A stretch of DNA of 38,226 nt, taken from the IMG/VR virus record IMGVR_UViG_3300032893_000167, positions 1-38,226 of that record. One strand, given 5' to 3'. The stretch's first letter is position 1. Each line of letters starts with the position of its first letter. Source of the DNA: a virus. The position numbers and the translations under genes were made by a program. Shown one piece after another: positions 1 to 7,131 of this stretch. The notes beneath the pieces are model-generated. The model did no database searches and had not been told where the DNA came from. It saw only the letters and a list, made by a program, of their open reading frames with translations.

Positions 1-2
1 GT

Positions 3-209
3 AACAAGGGGGACACCATTACTGCATTCACCTATGACGTAAGTGCTGTTGACCGGCAAACAGCACTCAGCGCACTCGCAGAACGCCTCGAGCACATTGA
101 CCATAGGGCCCGCTACTATGGCGAATACTCTTTCACGAAGCTCAATTTCCTTGAGCTGATTGAGGAGCTGAGGAAGCGTGTCACCACCATTCAAAGGCTG
201 TCACCGTGA
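3..209 (+). CDS. Hypothetical protein, possibly 5'-truncated
   Basis: An open frame runs from the window edge to a TGA at 207-209, giving about 68 residues. The predicted protein is charged and mostly helical, and I recognise no family. The stop overlaps the next start as GTGA, as in the rest of this gene run. No ATG lies in the frame. Either the gene begins left of the window, or it uses an unusual ATT at 18 that follows an AAGGGGGA ribosome-site-like stretch at 6-13. The first option is simpler. Confidence 0.55.
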   Translation, partial: NKGDTITAFTYDVSAVDRQTALSALAERLEHIDHRARYYGEYSFTKLNFLELIEELRKRVTTIQRLSP

Positions 210-592
210 GCGACGACGGACGTAGTTGGGACGATAAGAAAGTAGATCAGGCCTTCCTCCTTGACGCGCAAGTGACAGAGAAGATCATCAAAAGTGGCCT
301 CGTGAGTAAGTGTTCTGATGGCCTCCTAGACATCGCAGACTTTGTGCGCACCCAAGTGCAGGCCGATGAACTCAAAGGCATGGAGCACTTCGTTTCTGCC
401 TGCGTTCACGTGTTCTGTCACCCCCTAGACCTCAGAGGCGCCATGTTCATGAGTCACACGGCCAAATCAGCACGTGCAAAGACAGATGACCGCCTCTGCG
501 AATGGTTACTCGACAAAGGCACTCAGCGCATGCGTGGCGACATCATGACTCAGTTCGGGCGGAAACGTCCACAGAAGAGGAGTGGATTTTGA
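206..592 (+). CDS. Hypothetical protein, 128 aa
   Basis: This gene starts at a GTG that overlaps the previous stop (GTGA) and ends in a TGA at 590-592, inside the next start region. The protein is acidic in its first half and ends in a basic tail rich in Arg and Lys. Two cysteine/histidine-containing stretches near the middle do not form a recognisable zinc motif. There is no signal peptide or membrane segment. I do not recognise the family. The tight coupling on both sides argues that it is a real gene in a single transcript. Confidence 0.6.
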   Translation: MSDDGRSWDDKKVDQAFLLDAQVTEKIIKSGLVSKCSDGLLDIADFVRTQVQADELKGMEHFVSACVHVFCHPLDLRGAMFMSHTAKSARAKTDDRLCEWLLDKGTQRMRGDIMTQFGRKRPQKRSGF

Positions 593-921
593 GCAGCGAA
601 AAGAAGAAGCGTAAGAAGAGCAAAGCAACAGCAGGCGGCTCACAAGTAGTGCGCCTCAGTGAGTCAGTCCTTGCCTACCTGGGCAAAAGGCAGCGAGACG
701 AAGAGCCACTCGACGCAACCTTGAGGCGTCTCTTCGGCCTTCCGACCAAGAAGGGTGACCCACAACCACTGACAACCGTCTATGTCGTCATGGACGAAAG
801 TAACCCACAAGCCTTTTTCAACAAAGGCGAAGCGCGTGGAGCCGCCATTAGCGCAGGTGTCAAGAAAGGCACTGTCTGGAATAAGGTACCGCAAGTCATC
901 ACTTGTCAGGAAGTCCCATGA
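589..921 (+). CDS. Putative ribbon-helix-helix DNA-binding protein
   Basis: The open frame extends upstream to 502, but a TTG at 589 fits best: it follows AGAGGAG by six bases and overlaps the previous stop. The product is about 110 aa. After a very basic N-terminus (residues 1-16) comes a stretch of the form V-x-L-S-E-x-V, then a helix, then a second helix ending in L-R-R-L-F-G-L. That pattern resembles ribbon-helix-helix repressors and VapB-type antitoxins (family knowledge; function inferred). No partner toxin is evident next to it. A role as a phage transcription regulator is plausible but unproven. Confidence 0.55.
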   Translation: MSSEKKKRKKSKATAGGSQVVRLSESVLAYLGKRQRDEEPLDATLRRLFGLPTKKGDPQPLTTVYVVMDESNPQAFFNKGEARGAAISAGVKKGTVWNKVPQVITCQEVP

Positions 922-1115
922 CGGATGGCGAGGTGACGCAGGCACTCCGCGACTTATTCCACGCAAACAAAGTGACGCCACTCAGAGCAGCAATGGCCAT
1001 GGACCGGCTTTGCGACGAAATCATCGATGGCATGACTCCGGAGGAAATTGCCATCTACGAGGAGCATCTAACGGAAATCGCATGTCAGAAATTAGCACCT
1101 ACAACCAAACAATGA
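918..1115 (+). CDS. Hypothetical protein, 65 aa
   Basis: The chosen ATG at 918 overlaps the previous stop as ATGA and follows AGGAAG at about 908-913. An in-frame ATG at 903 would lengthen it by five residues but lacks this spacing. The protein is short, helical and acidic, with one central pair of cysteines far apart. I recognise no family. It sits inside the overlapping operon of small genes and ends in an ATGA overlap with the next gene. Confidence 0.55.
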   Translation: MTDGEVTQALRDLFHANKVTPLRAAMAMDRLCDEIIDGMTPEEIAIYEEHLTEIACQKLAPTTKQ

Positions 1116-1291
1116 GCAGCTACGACCAAGCGAAGTTTGACCAGTGGTATGAGCAGTTCGCCACCGACGAAGAACGCGAACTGCCTTACGACAAACAAAT
1201 CGAAGCACACCTACTCTGGCTCTGTGGCCTCAATGGCTGGGAACTCGAGTACATTGAATTTGCACCAGAAGAAAAGGAGCAGCCAAACTAA
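1112..1291 (+). CDS. Hypothetical acidic protein, 59 aa
   Basis: ATG 1112 overlaps the previous stop (ATGA), and the TAA stop at 1289-1291 overlaps the next ATG (TAATG). An in-frame ATG at 1083 exists and would add about ten residues. The product is strongly acidic and rich in aromatic residues (Tyr, Trp) and resembles no family I can name. Small acidic proteins in phage early regions sometimes bind host factors, but nothing in the sequence shows that here. Confidence 0.5.
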   Translation: MSSYDQAKFDQWYEQFATDEERELPYDKQIEAHLLWLCGLNGWELEYIEFAPEEKEQPN

Positions 1292-1980
1292 TGAAAGTAC
1301 TCATCTGCACACCCGCCTATGGCGGCATCCTCACAGCCAACTACTTCCTAAGCTTTCTCAATATGAGTCAGGCAGCCTCTGAGGAAGGCATCACCATGGG
1401 CAGCTACGTACTCAAGAATTACTCAGATGTCGCGGGCGCCCGGAACCTCTGCGCAAGCACAGTCCTTCGCGACGGCTGGGACTACGGCTTCTTCATCGAC
1501 GCCGATCAAGTTTGGCAATGGGAACACGCAAGTGCCCTCATCAGAAGCGAACGTCAACTTTGTGGCGGTACTTATCCACTCAAAAGACTGCCAATCGAGT
1601 TAAATTTCCTGCCACTAACCAAGGACGAAGAGCAATTCAGGAGGGGCCGGACCCCGGCCCAACTACAAAAGCTCGTGTCAGCTGAGGGTAACGAGGCTGG
1701 TGAGTTGCAGGTCCGCGCACTTCCGGGGGGGTTCCTGTTGGTCAGCCGGGGCGTCTTTGAGGAGTTGGCAAAAACCTCAGACACCTACACGGACCGCACG
1801 ACGGGCGAGCCACAGACCTGCTGGGAGTTCTTCTCCGCAGGCAAAACCGCAGAGGGTGATCGCCTCACAGAAGACTACAACTTCTGCGTAAAAGCGGCTG
1901 CCGCAGGCTACGATATATGGCTCAACACCAAGGCCATCGTTGGTCACGAAGGCTCTTATCTCTTCATGGCGAGGTACTAA
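1291..1980 (+). CDS. GT-A fold glycosyltransferase (family 2-like)
   Basis: The 229-aa product begins with a beta strand of the type K-V-L-I-C-T-P-A-Y-G, usual at the nucleotide-sugar site of GT-A enzymes. It carries a D-A-D motif at residues 70-72, the expected metal and UDP-sugar ligand. A later E-D-Y stretch near residue 196 could supply the catalytic base. It has no membrane segment, so it is likely cytosolic. Phage GT-A enzymes modify phage DNA, virion proteins or host surface sugars; the target here is unknown. A TylF-like methyltransferase lies just downstream and a GT9-like enzyme at 10838, suggesting a small glycan module. Confidence 0.8.
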   Translation: MKVLICTPAYGGILTANYFLSFLNMSQAASEEGITMGSYVLKNYSDVAGARNLCASTVLRDGWDYGFFIDADQVWQWEHASALIRSERQLCGGTYPLKRLPIELNFLPLTKDEEQFRRGRTPAQLQKLVSAEGNEAGELQVRALPGGFLLVSRGVFEELAKTSDTYTDRTTGEPQTCWEFFSAGKTAEGDRLTEDYNFCVKAAAAGYDIWLNTKAIVGHEGSYLFMARY

Positions 1981-2168
1981 TGGGCTATCCGCACAAAAAA
2001 GGAAGCGCACATCCAAAAGCAATATTTACCGAGGAGCAAGTGCGTGAAATCCGCGAAGCATACAAAGAGCCGGGCACGACCTACGCTCACCTTGCTGAAA
2101 AGTACAAAGCCAAGATCCCAACTATTGGCCACATCATTCGGAGGACTACATGGAAGCACGTGGAATAA
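1980..2168 (+). CDS. Small helix-turn-helix protein
   Basis: The ATG overlaps the glycosyltransferase stop (TAATG). The 62-aa basic product starts with a Lys/His-rich tail. It then reads as a helix (T-E-E-Q-V-R-E-I-R), a Tyr-containing helix with L-A-E-K-Y, and a recognition-like helix ending in a W near the C-terminus. This is the layout of the short HTH found in phage regulators and attached to HNH endonucleases (family knowledge). It has no nuclease domain. It probably binds DNA; its target is unknown. Confidence 0.6.
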   Translation: MGYPHKKGSAHPKAIFTEEQVREIREAYKEPGTTYAHLAEKYKAKIPTIGHIIRRTTWKHVE

Positions 2169-2740
2169 TCACACTCCTTGACCCGGACCGCCTCAATTCA
2201 CTCGTAAGTCAGCTCGGCGAAACACTAAGCATTCCGGGCGACGTCATTGAAGTGGGCGTCTACAAGGGCGGCAGCCTCAGAGTCCTCGCAGAAGTGGCAA
2301 ACCAACTAAAACCAGCGCGCGACATCTACGGCTTCGACACGTTCGGTGCCGGCATCCCCTCAGTCCTCCCTGGCGTCGATGGCCACGAAACAGGAGACTT
2401 CAGTGACAACCCCTTAGAACTTGTCCAGGCCAACATCAGCCCGCACAAAGCCATCCTGAAGAAGGGCACTTTCCCGCAAGACTTCGCAGACCTTCTTGAA
2501 GACATCCGTGCAGTCAGCTTCGCCCACTACGACGGCGACACCTACGAAGGCACAACTGACTTCCTCGAATACATGAAGAGGAAACTGAGCATCGGCGGAA
2601 TATGCGTCTTCGATGACTATGACTGGCGAAACTGCCGGGGCGTGCAGCTGGCCATCCACGAGTTCCTGGGCCTAAATCCCGACAGCTGGGTCATTCACAA
2701 AAGAGTTCCCATGCAAATCAGCCTTCGAAGGGTATCATGA
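2150..2740 (+). CDS. TylF-like class I SAM-dependent O-methyltransferase
   Basis: The 196-aa product contains an E-V-G-V-Y-K-G-G-S stretch near residues 34-42 (SAM-binding motif I) and Y-G-F-D-T-F-x-G near residue 63. A D-G-D-T-Y segment near 125 and a F-D-D-Y-D-W segment near 155 match the metal-binding acidic residues of macrocin O-methyltransferase (TylF) relatives. Such enzymes methylate sugar hydroxyls. The gene overlaps the end of the HTH gene by 19 bases and has a GGAGG ribosome site at about 2140. With the adjacent glycosyltransferase it may methylate a transferred sugar; this is inferred from context. Confidence 0.8.
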   Translation: MEARGIITLLDPDRLNSLVSQLGETLSIPGDVIEVGVYKGGSLRVLAEVANQLKPARDIYGFDTFGAGIPSVLPGVDGHETGDFSDNPLELVQANISPHKAILKKGTFPQDFADLLEDIRAVSFAHYDGDTYEGTTDFLEYMKRKLSIGGICVFDDYDWRNCRGVQLAIHEFLGLNPDSWVIHKRVPMQISLRRVS

Positions 2741-3039
2741 CAGAAGACATCCCGCTCCTCAGCCCGAAGCCATTCGCCGATTTCACGCCGGATGAGTATC
2801 GGGCCTACATCACGAGCCTCTATCAGGAGCCTCCGAAACCAGCGCCACCGCCGGAACTAGCCGTCCGCCTAAACGACAAAGGCACTCCAGTCATCACCAT
2901 CCGTCGCGAACCGAAGTGGCTCACCTATAAAGAGGCAGAGGCACTAGCAACTGAAATAGGCTGGAAACTCCAGCCATTCCTCGCCAACCTAAGAAAGAAA
3001 AAAGTAACAATCTTGCACAAACCGCAAGCAATCATTTGA
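2737..3039 (+). CDS. Hypothetical proline-rich protein, 100 aa
   Basis: It begins with an ATGA overlap on the methyltransferase stop and is the last gene of the first run. Residues 30-40 are a proline-rich linker. The C-terminal half, with a K-x-L-T-Y-K-E-A-E-A-L-A start, has the look of a small winged helix or MerR-like helical unit and ends in a basic tail. I cannot assign it to a family. No membrane segment or signal peptide is present. Confidence 0.55.
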   Translation: MTEDIPLLSPKPFADFTPDEYRAYITSLYQEPPKPAPPPELAVRLNDKGTPVITIRREPKWLTYKEAEALATEIGWKLQPFLANLRKKKVTILHKPQAII

Positions 3040-3064
3040 CACATGTAATTGAACCACGTACACG
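3036..3064 (+). promoter_or_regulatory. Candidate sigma-70 type promoter before the ParB gene
   Basis: A perfect TTGACA at 3036-3041 is followed after 17 bases by TACACG at 3059-3064, which matches only half of TATAAT. The -35 box overlaps the last codon and stop of the previous gene. Position and spacing are good but the -10 box is weak, so this remains a candidate. Confidence 0.3.
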
Positions 3065-3084
3065 GGGTGTAACAAACAACACCC
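3065..3084 (+). promoter_or_regulatory. Leader hairpin before the ParB-family gene
   Basis: GGGTGT at 3065-3070 pairs perfectly with ACACCC at 3079-3084 around an 8-base A-rich loop. It ends just before the AGAGGGGG ribosome site of the gene at 3097. There is no T tract, so it is more likely a leader or translation-control element than a terminator. Confidence 0.5.
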
Positions 3085-3096
3085 AGAGGGGGTAAA

Positions 3097-4062
3097 ATGG
3101 AGGAGCTAGTTATGGAAGGAATGCCTGTGAGCAAGCCTGGGAATAAGGTCAGTATCGCGAAGATACCGATTAAGAAAATCAGATTGAACAAAAACTCACG
3201 GCTAAACATTGACCCGGAGGAACTTGACAGACTCATGATGAGCATTAAGGAGGAAGGTCTTCTTCAGCCGATCGGTGTCGTCGAAAGTGAGAAGGGCGAC
3301 TACGAGATTTGCTACGGCAACCGCCGCTTCCTCGCGGTCAGCAAGCTGGGACTGCACACCATTCCGGCCATCGTCCATAAGAGCAACACGCAAGCCGACG
3401 TTGACATCAAAAACCTGACCGAAAATATCCAACGCCGAAACATTTCACTCCAGGAAATTGGCCGCTACGTAGGCCTCCTCGGCGAGCAAGGCATCACTCC
3501 GCGCGAAGCCGCTGTCCGCATCGGCGTCACACCTGACTACATCAACCGCTGCCTTGTCGCCTTCAATGAGATTCCTGAAGAATTCAAAAGCGACATCCAG
3601 ACACGTGTGACCGTAGGTGGCCGCCTCGGCCGACGTGGCGAACGAAACACGGACGGAAAGATTCCAGTGAGCACTGCACACGAAATTCTCATCGCCAAGA
3701 AGTCAGGCCACATCAATGCTGCGCAGGCAAAGACCCTCCTCAAGGAGGCACGTGACAACAAGAATTTCCGTACCCAGGATACGCGCCGCTACATCGCAGC
3801 CCTGAGCGCCGGCAAAAAGAATGTAGTCAATGCCATTCGCCCAATGAAGATGGTGCAACTGCACTTCCCCATGTACGTCGACGACTACGACCGCCTGCAC
3901 GATCAGGTAGTCGAAAATGGTCCGTACCGAAGCGTCGCTCAGTACATGAAAGACGTTCTCGCAGGCAGGAAATCCGGCAGCATCAAGATTGCACAGGAAA
4001 AGCTGCCAACCTACAAGCGCATGCCAAAGAAGAGGGGTAGCCGCACCCATGCCTCTGCGTAG
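3097..4062 (+). CDS. ParB/Spo0J-family protein
   Basis: The 321-aa product has a ParB N-terminal domain at about residues 20-115. It opens with I-P-I-K-K-I-R-L-N and contains a C-Y-G-N-R-R-F-L-A version of the ParB box II motif and an E-N-I-Q-R-R-N-I-S version of box III. An HTH-like segment (T-P-R-E-A-A-V-R-I-G-V-T) follows near residues 130-150. The basic C-terminus may bind DNA. ParB proteins bind centromere-like sites, use CTP, or act as regulators or nucleases. No ParA is in the window. ParB-family proteins also belong to PRTRC cassettes together with ThiF and JAB proteins, and both of those occur 4-6 kb downstream here. A second in-frame ATG at 3112 also has a ribosome site. Confidence 0.85.
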   Translation: MEELVMEGMPVSKPGNKVSIAKIPIKKIRLNKNSRLNIDPEELDRLMMSIKEEGLLQPIGVVESEKGDYEICYGNRRFLAVSKLGLHTIPAIVHKSNTQADVDIKNLTENIQRRNISLQEIGRYVGLLGEQGITPREAAVRIGVTPDYINRCLVAFNEIPEEFKSDIQTRVTVGGRLGRRGERNTDGKIPVSTAHEILIAKKSGHINAAQAKTLLKEARDNKNFRTQDTRRYIAALSAGKKNVVNAIRPMKMVQLHFPMYVDDYDRLHDQVVENGPYRSVAQYMKDVLAGRKSGSIKIAQEKLPTYKRMPKKRGSRTHASA

Positions 4063-4321
4063 CCTCGAAGAAAACCGGATCTATCAGAGGGAGTGGATAA
4101 AACGACGGCTCGCCAATGAGACTCCGGAAGAAAAGCAGGCCCGCCTCGCAAAAAGGCGGGAGTGGCGGAAGAGGACCTACGCCGCGCAGGAAAAGAAAGT
4201 GCGTGACCTCAGACACCGGGTCTTCTTGTGGTATCGGCCTGAGGACAACACACTAGAGCTAGGTCACATGGACGCGGCGTTGGTTTGGGACTGCGACTTG
4301 GTTTTGGTTGGTGAGTTATGA
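4049..4321 (+). CDS. Hypothetical highly basic helical protein, 90 aa
   Basis: The ATG at 4049 lies in the end of the ParB gene, after an AGAGGGG ribosome site at about 4031. The first two thirds are dense in Arg, Lys and Glu and should form one long charged helix; the last 25 residues are acidic and hydrophobic. I recognise no family. The overlap suggests translation coupled to the ParB-family gene, and the charge would allow nucleic-acid binding, but no motif proves it. Confidence 0.55.
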   Translation: MPLRSLEENRIYQREWIKRRLANETPEEKQARLAKRREWRKRTYAAQEKKVRDLRHRVFLWYRPEDNTLELGHMDAALVWDCDLVLVGEL

Positions 4322-4363
4322 AACGTTACCGCTGGGAAAGATGAAAACGAAGGAGAAAATGAG

Positions 4364-4744
4364 ATGAATCTATCAATGTGGCTATATCTGGTTAATGTGG
4401 TCCATAATTTGGGTTTTTATTTCACAATGATCACGGTCTTTTGTTTTGTTGGTCTGGTCATCGCGATAATTACTGCTGCCCTGATGGTCGATGCTGGTAC
4501 CAATGAAGAACAATGGAAACTTTGGAGGCAGTTTTTTGTCCCAACCATGTGTGTCTTCATTGTCTCTTCGTTTTGTTCCATCGCCACCCCGACGGAAAAG
4601 ACAATGTATCTCATGCTTGGAACCAAGGCAGCATCAGACATTGTCAATAACCCTACCGTGAAAGATGTTGGTGGCAAAGTTCTGAAGATCATCAACAAGA
4701 AACTTGACGACTTCGGGGCAGAAGATGCTCCTGAGAAAAAGTAA
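4364..4744 (+). CDS. Phage inner-membrane protein, 126 aa
   Basis: An AAGGAGA ribosome site precedes the ATG. Residues about 15-42 and 55-72 are hydrophobic enough for two membrane helices, separated by a short charged loop with two Trp. The C-terminal part (T-P-T-E-K-T-M-Y-L-M onward) is soluble and amphipathic and ends in an acidic/basic tail. I recall similar two-helix proteins with this T-P-x-E-K-x-x-Y-L signature from other phages, where they are annotated as hypothetical. It is not an evident holin. Confidence 0.65.
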   Translation: MNLSMWLYLVNVVHNLGFYFTMITVFCFVGLVIAIITAALMVDAGTNEEQWKLWRQFFVPTMCVFIVSSFCSIATPTEKTMYLMLGTKAASDIVNNPTVKDVGGKVLKIINKKLDDFGAEDAPEKK

Positions 4745-4771
4745 CGACCCGCTCGGGGAAGTGACGGAGGA

Positions 4772-5077
4772 ATGATGAGAAAATTCAGGACAAAGCCGGT
4801 GATTAAAGAGGCCTATCAATTTTTTCCCCCAGAAAACAAAATGCCTGGAAGCTGGCCTCCACTGCCTCCGGGCCTATGCGATGGGGCATGCGGCAGTTGG
4901 AGTTGTAACCGATCGCGTCCCGGAATTCACACGCTCGAAGGCACTATGTACGTTTCGCCTGGAGACTGGGTGATCAAGGGCCTTCGAGGAGAATTCTATC
5001 CTTGCAAGCCAGACATCTTTAAGGAGACCTACGAACCAGTAGAAGAAACGACCCTGCAAGGGACGTTGCCGAAATGA
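4772..5077 (+). CDS. Conserved phage protein, 101 aa
   Basis: Two consecutive ATG codons (4772 and 4775) follow a GGAGG site. The C-terminal half carries H-T-L-E-G-T-M, P-G-D-W-V-I-K-G and G-E-F-Y-P-C-K-P-D-I-F. These form the hallmark of a small protein that is widespread in phages and prophages and has no assigned function. The middle has a Cys/Trp-rich stretch (C-D-G-A-C-G-S-W-S-C) that could bind metal. The stop overlaps the next ATG (ATGA). Confidence 0.7.
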   Translation: MMRKFRTKPVIKEAYQFFPPENKMPGSWPPLPPGLCDGACGSWSCNRSRPGIHTLEGTMYVSPGDWVIKGLRGEFYPCKPDIFKETYEPVEETTLQGTLPK

Positions 5078-5430
5078 ACTGTTCTAAACACGCATGGAGG
5101 GATCACTGGACCCAATGCGAGGATTGCGTTTTTGAGGCAAGTTTAAAATTGAGAGACGAAATTTTCCCAAAGGAGGGACAAATGCATTACAGAAACGGAC
5201 GCGAAGTAAAGAATGGCGACAAATTGGTTCAACTCAGTATGGACGACAAAGGCGAAATCAAAGGCGCAGGAATTCTGTATGATGCCGTTCCGGGCAATGA
5301 CTATTGCAACGGAATGATTGCGCCCACAGCGTTCGGCCCCGGCGCGTGTTTGGTTGATTGCCTACACGTCGATGACCTGGCCGCAATTCTGAAAGAAAAA
5401 GGGTTGCACAAACGACCGGACGGGAAATGA
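5074..5430 (+). CDS. Conserved phage protein with a possible zinc-binding N-terminal extension; two candidate starts
   Basis: From the ATG overlapping the previous stop, the product is 118 aa. Its first 36 residues hold C3, H6, C15 and C18 in a CxxH...CxxC arrangement like a small zinc finger. A second in-frame ATG at 5182 follows a much stronger AAGGAGGG site (5170-5177). It would give an 82-aa protein starting M-H-Y-R-N-G-R-E, the usual beginning of a conserved phage family (with N-G-D-K and D-C-L-H-V-D-D motifs). Both forms may be made from one gene. Confidence 0.65.
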   Translation: MNCSKHAWRDHWTQCEDCVFEASLKLRDEIFPKEGQMHYRNGREVKNGDKLVQLSMDDKGEIKGAGILYDAVPGNDYCNGMIAPTAFGPGACLVDCLHVDDLAAILKEKGLHKRPDGK

Positions 5431-5445
5431 TTCCTGTTCTAATTC

Positions 5446-5465
5446 GGGGGACGGCAACGTCCCTC
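5446..5465 (+). promoter_or_regulatory. GNRA-loop hairpin in a gene-poor stretch
   Basis: GGGACG at 5448-5453 and CGTCCC at 5458-5463 form a perfect stem closed by a GCAA tetraloop; two outer pairs extend it to eight. The stretch 5431-5561 around it has no convincing gene, only 18- and 20-codon frames. It lacks a T tract, so it is not a standard terminator. It may stabilise or process the transcript. Confidence 0.4.
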
Positions 5466-5561
5466 GTAGGGAAGTGTTGGTGAGCTTTTGAGACGTCTGA
5501 ACGCCGCTCGGGCTGCGAAAAAACGGCGCAATCCTAAACTGAACTTGTAGTGGCTATTCTA

Positions 5562-5735
5562 ATGAACTGGCTCAAAGTAAACTGGCACTGCCTGATTAAA
5601 CTTTGCACCGCCATTCACGACGATCACAGGCATGTGACTCATTTTTATTTATATCCAAATCGAAGAGTTGATTTCTGTACCTGCGGATATCTCAGACCAA
5701 AGGACGAAACAAATCAGGACAGGAGCATGCTATGA
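5562..5735 (+). CDS. Hypothetical protein, 57 aa
   Basis: The ATG at 5562 was chosen; a GTG at 5550 is the alternative. Neither has a good ribosome site, so the start is uncertain. The protein is rich in His, Trp and Cys, with H-D-D-H-R-H and a later F-C-T-C-G-Y that may bind metal. The stop overlaps the next start (ATGA), which supports the frame. Family unknown. Confidence 0.45.
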   Translation: MNWLKVNWHCLIKLCTAIHDDHRHVTHFYLYPNRRVDFCTCGYLRPKDETNQDRSML

Positions 5736-5947
5736 CCAAACCAACCTACGCAGAGCGGATTGCGGCTTTGGCAAAACCGAGAGCCCAACGTGAAAGCTAT
5801 AGACTTGAACCCCTCATCTCACGGCTTGCTGAGTGTGCTGCGGTTTTGAATGAAAGTACGATTCGTGACAACTCATGGGAGACTAAGAAATTTGAAGCAC
5901 TCCGCAAACTCGACGAACTTTTGAGCGAAATGGAGCAGGGGAAATGA
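5732..5947 (+). CDS. Hypothetical helical protein, 71 aa
   Basis: It starts in an ATGA overlap and ends in another. The product is hydrophilic, with two predicted amphipathic helices (about residues 20-40 and 50-68). No motif or membrane segment is visible and I do not recognise a family. The chain of overlaps from 5732 to 7131 suggests that this and the following small genes are one operon. Confidence 0.55.
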   Translation: MTKPTYAERIAALAKPRAQRESYRLEPLISRLAECAAVLNESTIRDNSWETKKFEALRKLDELLSEMEQGK

Positions 5948-6147
5948 GTAAACAAAAAGATCCCTTTGGAAATGTAGCGGCCTCCCTCGGCATTATGGGT
6001 TTCGGATTTATTTTCTTGGCAATCTGGACGCGCTTTCATATTGAATTTTTGCTTTCGTCTTTTGTGATTTTGTTTATTGCCAATGCTTCTAATGATCTGT
6101 CGAAGAAACAAAAAGAGCGAGCCGACAAACCACAGGAGATGCCGTGA
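5944..6147 (+). CDS. Small membrane protein, 67 aa
   Basis: After a short polar N-terminus, residues about 10-28 and 32-48 are strongly hydrophobic and would make two membrane helices with a tight turn; the C-terminus is charged (K-K-Q-K-E-R). The size and topology would fit a class II holin-like protein, but the endolysin is 8 kb away and a better holin candidate lies next to it. The starting ATGA and ending GTGA overlaps support the reading frame. Confidence 0.55.
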   Translation: MSKQKDPFGNVAASLGIMGFGFIFLAIWTRFHIEFLLSSFVILFIANASNDLSKKQKERADKPQEMP

Positions 6148-6311
6148 GATTCTTTTTCTGCCGATTGGGCATTCACTTCTGGACAAAGTGGGAACGCGTA
6201 CCAGATGCGCCAGCACAAAGACGGCATTGTGGCTGGTGTAATATATGCGACCTTCGCGGATGTTATTACTGGAGCAGTGATGCTGTCGCTCCAAGAGCGG
6301 ACAAACCATGA
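6144..6311 (+). CDS. Small Cys/Trp-rich protein, 55 aa, GTG start
   Basis: This gene starts at a GTG that overlaps the previous stop (GTGA), preceded by AGGAG at about 6134, and ends in an ATGA overlap with the next gene. The product contains a C-G-W-C-N-I-C stretch near residues 29-35 and another Cys at 40, which may bind zinc or iron. Without it there would be a 160-base gap in an otherwise gapless operon. Function unknown. Confidence 0.55.
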   Translation: MRFFFCRLGIHFWTKWERVPDAPAQRRHCGWCNICDLRGCYYWSSDAVAPRADKP

Positions 6312-6964
6312 GCGCAGATGAGAAGCCTCGGGAGTGGTTTGTTGAAATCAACGAGGTGTTTGACGAACGTGAGCAATGCCAAAGCGGAATGGCATACAGT
6401 CAGACATGGTTAGATGAAATGGAAATGACAGGACATGGAATGGTTCGCGTCATCGAGTATTCCGCATTCGAGAAGGCGCAGGCTGAGCTGGTAGCCCTTA
6501 AAAAGCAGATAGCCTATATTTCATCGGCGCATGATTTAGAACGAGATGATTTAATACGACAACGATTCGCCATGAACGCCTCCTACGAAAACATCAAAAA
6601 ACAGCTTGAGGCTAATAATGAGGAGTATGCACTTTTAGTAGCTGAAAACAGAGATCTTCGTAGTGCGTTGGGGCATGAGCGCGCGAGACCAAAACACGCC
6701 ACGGCTCACAAATGGAAGACAGAGCGCGACGAGGCTCGGGCTGAGGTTGAGCAGCTTCAGTGTGGCATCTCAATACTGACTGATCAAATTGAAGACCACG
6801 AACATGGGTATAAGGCAATCATCGAGCGGTTGGTTGGGGCGTTGCGGATTATCGACAAGGAAGATGATCCAAAAGACCCGCGCAGATATTTAGATGCCGG
6901 TGGCATGTTATCTATCGTTCGAGAGGCCCTCGCCGAGTATAAGAAGTGGAAGGCGGGGAAGTGA
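6308..6964 (+). CDS. Hypothetical coiled-coil protein, 218 aa
   Basis: The ATG overlaps the previous stop. Residues about 55-165 are dominated by Glu, Lys, Arg, Gln and Leu in heptad-like order and should form a long coiled coil. The N-terminal 50 residues look globular, and the C-terminus has an L-D-A-G-G-M stretch followed by a helix. Similar proteins are common in phage accessory regions and have no known role. No membrane segment or enzymatic motif is visible. Confidence 0.6.
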   Translation: MSADEKPREWFVEINEVFDEREQCQSGMAYSQTWLDEMEMTGHGMVRVIEYSAFEKAQAELVALKKQIAYISSAHDLERDDLIRQRFAMNASYENIKKQLEANNEEYALLVAENRDLRSALGHERARPKHATAHKWKTERDEARAEVEQLQCGISILTDQIEDHEHGYKAIIERLVGALRIIDKEDDPKDPRRYLDAGGMLSIVREALAEYKKWKAGK

Positions 6965-7131
6965 AACTGCTGATAATCATCATTGCCTTCTCGATCAGCG
7001 GCTGCGACGCGCCCACACCAAGCGAAGAGCAGCAACTGAAAACGCTTGCACAGGAATGCATCAACATCTGTCCTAGTGGTGTCAGTAGCTTCCGCATCAC
7101 CTACAAAGACAGCGAATGCCGTTGCAAATAA
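6961..7131 (+). CDS. Small lipoprotein, 56 aa, GTG start
   Basis: A GTG at 6961 overlaps the previous stop (GTGA) after a GGCGGGGAA ribosome-site-like stretch. The N-terminus is a typical short signal: one Lys, a run of Leu/Ile, then I-S-G-C, a clear lipobox with Cys15 as the lipidation site. The mature part has four further cysteines and could be disulphide-bonded in the periplasm. It is not proline-rich as Rz1 spanins are. It may be a superinfection-exclusion or envelope protein; function is not shown. Confidence 0.55.
   Translation: MKLLIIIIAFSISGCDAPTPSEEQQLKTLAQECINICPSGVSSFRITYKDSECRCK

Noticed and set aside
4318-4363. Two 8-codon frames between 4321 and 4364
   Set aside because: They are too short to support, despite an ATGA overlap; probably the ribosome-site region of the next gene.
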